Assembly (NCBI RefSeq): GCF_037975245.1 | Contig: NC_092573.1 | Coordinates: forward strand, 19,629,265-19,693,264 | Reading direction: 5' to 3' | Source: Apostichopus japonicus | Lineage: Eukaryota > Echinodermata > Holothuroidea > Aspidochirotida > Stichopodidae | Length of the DNA stretch: 64,000 bases | Shown: in pieces, positions 59,889 to 64,000 of the stretch | Layout: every line of letters starts with the position of its first letter | Position numbering within the stretch: the stretch's first letter is position 1 | Position numbers and translations under genes: made by a program | Notes under the pieces: generated by a model | The model's input: only the letters and a program-made list of their open reading frames with translations | Databases searched by the model: none | What the model was told of the DNA's origin: nothing

Positions 59889-62195
59889 TTTTGTGCAGGT
59901 GAGCTTGCATCATTTCTTACGTCGACGAAACTCTGTATGGTCGTATTTTCATCAGATCAGCAAGAAATAAAATTCTCTTTGGCCCTTTTCTTGGCCAAAG
60001 AAACGTTCCATTATTTCGAGTTTTGTCATATTGCTACAACATACAAGAAAAGTATTGTTTAAGTTGTTTTATTTTCTCTTGGTCGAGTCTCTTGTATCAA
60101 AACGTCATTTCTGTTCAAAATGAAACTGAGAAAGGAACAAATATGTATTATTCTGGAAGTGTTACTTCATCGCTTCAATTTTGATAACAGACCATTGTAT
60201 CATTACAAAATCAATCATACACCGGAGCCTGGGATCAGTTGGAACAGAGGTACCCCCCCCCCCCGTGTCAGTTTGCAAATGAAAAGAAATGAATAATTAA
60301 AATCCCTTTGTTGAGAAATGAAATATAAAAAAGAATCGCTTTGTTGAAAATATTTTGAATTATAATATTTGAATTGGTTGTATACAGAGGGTGATTTTGT
60401 CGAGAAGTTTGTGCATATTTTGTGGGTTGTTTTCTTAAAAGTTTTTATCCCCCTCGTCGAACCATATTCAGCCGCCTCTGTATAAGTTCATTTCGCTCGT
60501 TTCACATCAAGTGAAAACTTCGTGCATTTCATGTCATTCTTCATCTTTCCATCGTATCTGTGCTTTTTATTCATGTTCAAAAGACACTCCCGTTCCTAAT
60601 TTTCTGTTCGCCTATTCTATTTTGCGTCCGAGCTGGAACCAACCGAATGCAAAATCGACCGGTGTGTATAAAGTGGAGTGGAATTTACACTAAAGCTATA
60701 CTGTCACGAGTTCAGGCGACGTTGCACACAGAGTACGTGCTTCATAAAACAGTTTAGCGCCGCCAATTTCCTCTGTATTTTTTGTTGGAAGAGAGGGGGG
60801 TATAGGTGTTGGCTGTTTTCGGGATAAATTGCGGATTCGGATGAACTCGACCAACATGGGGGACTGAACCGGAGCAAAATTTTCATTTTTATTGTCAAAA
60901 TATATTGGTTATAGTTTACAACAGACTAATAATTAAAGATGTTATCAAAATTTCAAAAATTATCAAAATTCTTTCGGGATGATTAATAAAGTCGGCGATC
61001 AATCGTTAGTCCGTGTTAACAGTAATAATATATATAGCCATTTCCAAATGTCTGCACTGCACTAATGAACAACAGCACAAGGAGTTTGATTTAATTGTCG
61101 TTGCAAATAACATCAAATTAATCAATAACCTTTCCATGTGATTGTTTTAGTTTAAAGCTCTTATTTTCTGGAAGTCAAACGTTATACGTTCATCTTTCAC
61201 AAACAATTTCGACGGGTATGACGATGAAGGCGTGTGGGCGGATAATAATTAATCTAGAACTTTCATAAAGCTTAAAGCTGGAGGTTCGTTTAAGTAACTT
61301 ATTATATTCTATACAGTTTGTGCATACCGAACTCCCCCGCGTTTCTGCGCGTATTTAGTGTACACAAATTCAATAGAAAATCGGCCCTCGATTTATACAC
61401 CAACTTAATAGGGTTGGTGGGTAATTCTTAACCAGCATGGTACAGGCCACTCCTATGGAGGACGGTAGAAAGGAAGGAAAATCAAATACGAACGAAAACA
61501 AGGGATAATCCGCATTTCCCTGTTAGTCATTGAAAACGTTTTGATGAAGGTAAGGTTAACACCTACTCACCTATTCATCTGCCCACTGCACACATTAAAG
61601 GGACGATACTTCACGCAAACGAATGCACATCCTGTGCAGGGCAAGAAAGAAAAAGGGTGGGGGGGGGGGGGGACTATATATGAGTTTTTTTTTCTTAGCA
61701 AGAACTTGAGTAATGGCATCGAATATACTTTATTCATGGAAGTTTCCGGACGGACTATGGTGAAGCAGTAGCAAGGCATTTCCCTTGAGCCCGAGCCAGC
61801 TAGCCTATCACATCCAACAACCTCTTGCCAGTTGTGCATATTGACATATATGTAACATGCGATGTACCGAATCCCGGCAGTTTTCGACATACGTAGTCAC
61901 AGTTCTGTTCCATAAAAAAGGCAATTAAATACCCGAAAAGTTGAACTAAAAAAGTTGAAGTTAAACCATAATAATTGGTATTTTTTTAACGATACTCTAG
62001 ATAGTAGATACTACATGAAATTTAAAATATTACATATATATGACTTAAAATTGTGTAGCAATAAAGCTAGGGTATTGCACAACATTCATCAGAAAATTTG
62101 GTTTTCCGGCTAACAATTTTGCAGGTAGACAAATCGAAAATATGTTAACAGCCAAACTTTTCATCATGTATTGACCTTTCTCGCTTATATGCCAG
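59886..62195. other. intergenic spacer, nothing recognised
   Basis: No exon or element end identified. C run at about 60254 and a run of about 13 G at 61661. Short open frames at 60511-60898 and 61541-61890 lack motifs. Confidence 0.4.
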
Positions 62196-62199
62196 TCGA

Positions 62200-62445
62200 T
62201 TCATATGCTAGTATACAATAATATTGTACTGTAATATTTAAAAAAATAACGATATAATATCATTGTACCATATAATATTATACGCGATAATGTTATTTTG
62301 GATGTTTTATTTTATATCATTATGTAGTTTAATTGTATGATACAATGTGCAACGGGTAATACTTTTGGCAACAATATTATTGTGGATGTTATATATTATA
62401 TCATTATGATACAATATTATTGTATGATATTATGTGAATCGGGTG
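62200..62445 (+). repeat. AT-rich tandem duplication, ~105 bp
   Basis: Two diverged copies share TGTTATTTTGGATGTTWTAT, TATATCATTATG and TTGTATGATA-rich blocks, with CAACGGGTAAT between them. Rich in AATATTATTGTA-type near-palindromes. Confidence 0.55.
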
Positions 62446-63255
62446 CATATATGCGAAAGTTCGGCTTTTACGCGCAGGCGCAGTAACCAGCCTAGCAGCC
62501 TAGTCTCAAACACTATCCGTTTGACGGCGCGGCTAACCGTAATGGCTATATCGTGATCGACCTACAACATAGTTTGCCATATACCACATTGCCATACTAA
62601 TACAAAGTACTGTATTAACGCAGTATACATTCAATTGGTCTTATTGTAGCCCACATTGAAACCTTTGGAATAGGATAAAAATAATTGTAAAAGGATATAT
62701 GCTAGTAACGTTCCACATTACGAAGGATTAATTATGTCTACGAAGTGACACTTGATAAAAGAAGCACATCGTCTCTAATTTGTAAGTTATACTAGCATTT
62801 TTTAATTTGTACATTATTTTTAGTCAACTTAGGTCTGGCCTAGGCTAACTAACAAGTAACAGTTACAAGGGCCTGTATGTGTCATGCATGATTTCTTAAG
62901 TTAAAGGTAACTTACATCACTAAAGTTATTATTTAGATTAACATAGGCTAGTTTTAGTTATCAGTAATGAATTTGTTCGTTCTGTTTAGGCCTACTGTAT
63001 GTTCCATGCATGCTTTCGTATACGTAATTTTACAGCAGTAACGTTATTGTGTTGTTCAACTTAGGCTAGGCCTAGGTCCTAGTTTTAGTTGTACGACTTG
63101 GCCAACTGGCACGGTGAATACAGGTAGGCTATAGCTTTCGTTGTTTGGTTTTCGTGACCAGGTTCTTTCCTGGGTGGCATTTCTTAAAAAGTAGTACATG
63201 TATAGCCGAGTCTATATTATAATTGTAAGTGACAACTTCAGATGGTTCAGTCGAA
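62446..63255. other. possible promoter-like GC patch, then spacer
   Basis: TACGCGCAGGCGCAGTAACC (62470-62489) resembles an NRF1 site and is followed by TTGACGGCGCGGCTAACC within 50 bp, a CpG-rich patch in AT-rich surroundings. It could be the promoter of a gene continuing past the window on the plus strand, but no coding exon was found. Confidence 0.35.
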
Positions 63256-63257
63256 TA

Positions 63258-63563
63258 CCTGTGCTGTGGACGAGTGGATAAAGGCGGTGGCATTTGAAGC
63301 AATGAGGCTTAGCAATAGGGAGGTTCGAGTTCAATTCCCGGCTGGGTCACATAGTAAGGTGGGTTTTTCATCCAAGAGCAATTTACGGTTTTCCCATCTG
63401 AAATGACTTTCTAAATTGAAAAGATTCAAAATTTGAGTTAAAATGGTGAATTGGTAGCCACCCGATGTGTAAGTTGTAATCCACGAGCCCTTGCGGGTTT
63501 CTCCCATATTTGTGGTCGCTTCAGCGTCGTAAACATTACTGCTGATTATTATTTAAAAAAAAA
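63258..63563 (+). mobile_element. tRNA-Ser/Leu-derived SINE
   Basis: The head GCTGTGGACGAGTGGATAAAG (A box) with GGTTCGAGTTC (B box, about 63325) is spaced widely, as in tRNAs with a long variable arm. A body of about 200 bp follows, containing CGAGCCCTTGCGGGTTTCTCCC, and ends in an A-rich tail (63553-63563). Not a tRNA gene: it continues past the tRNA end without a proper acceptor stem. Confidence 0.8.
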
Positions 63564-64000
63564 AGAATATAGGCTAACTTTGAGATCTGTGTAGGTCGTA
63601 GCCTAACGAAGTATTAAACTCTATCCTCAGTCAGACTGGGTTAGGCAAAAGTTTGGGCAGCCAGACTATAGGCAACATCAATGCTAACAGTCACTTGTTA
63701 AGCTTACTCATTAAGCCTAAGCCCTTGGCGTAACTATGAATACGACTTGCGGTAGTTAGGCCAAGCTCTTACTTTGTAAATCTATTCTTTTATATTAGTA
63801 ACTGTGTGGCCAACATTTGGAGTGCCTGTGGTGCAAAACAACACAAGAAGTTGAACAACTACGCCTAGATGTGTTTTATATCACTTTCATGAATTATTTC
63901 ACTCATTTATAAGAATTCCACAGGAAACTTAAATGCATGTTTCAGTGAAGGGAAATTTCCCATTTCTTAGCGCATTTTCTATTCATCCCATAAGGCTGAT
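63564..64000. other. spacer at window end, nothing recognised
   Basis: Contains TAGGCTA-type words but no exon with splice sites or domains. Confidence 0.4.

Overview
This window is eukaryotic nuclear DNA, AT-rich and intron-rich. Spliced genes have GT-AG introns, and the spacers are crowded with mobile elements, (TA)n microsatellites and long G or C homopolymers. The abundance of TAGGCCTA-type words, the mix of transposons (ZMYM1/DUF4371-type hAT, CR1/L2 and Tx1 LINEs, tRNA SINEs) and the gene families suggest a marine invertebrate deuterostome, most likely an echinoderm such as a sea cucumber. That taxonomic call is inference.

Layout. 0.5-1.0 kb holds a ~190-bp tandem repeat. 2.2-6.1 kb is a decayed LINE with ORF1 and ORF2 remnants. 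6.4-7.7 kb (minus) is an intact serpin exon. 8.5-11.1 kb (minus) is a second LINE. 12.8-13.6 kb is an 800-bp non-autonomous hAT-type element. 13.8-17.3 kb holds a tRNA-SINE carrying a hammerhead ribozyme motif, a (TA)n tract, and a broken hAT transposase gene that is itself split by another tRNA-SINE. 20.3-27.4 kb (plus) is a six-exon gene for a LOTUS + RRM-like protein with an acidic tail. Its fourth intron holds a SINE and a 208-bp insertion carrying a Penelope-type hammerhead motif. 28-34 kb is intergenic with minisatellites and a 481-bp hAT MITE. 34.94-39.78 kb is a 4.85-kb transposon whose long inverted repeats are built of 300-bp tandem units. 40-49 kb is intergenic, with three CRE palindromes in helical phase, a pentanucleotide array and a Tx1 LINE fragment. 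49.4-58.9 kb (plus) is a complete ten-exon SLC22 transporter gene whose last intron contains a second transposon (54.50-58.62 kb). 59-64 kb is spacer with a (TA)n tract and a tRNA-SINE near the end.

The most notable finding is the pair of large transposons. Both have TAG... termini, 3-bp target duplications and an AGCTGAAG subterminal motif. Both carry pieces of one protein family, recognisable by a FHALTGCD-type block followed by a PPC/PPT...HV.RAN-type block. They look like two lineages of one poorly described DNA-transposon group; both copies are coding-defective. The second theme is two hammerhead ribozyme motifs in two unrelated small retroelements. The three host genes (serpin, LOTUS-RRM protein, SLC22 transporter) look functionally unrelated; no operon-like organisation is expected or seen.
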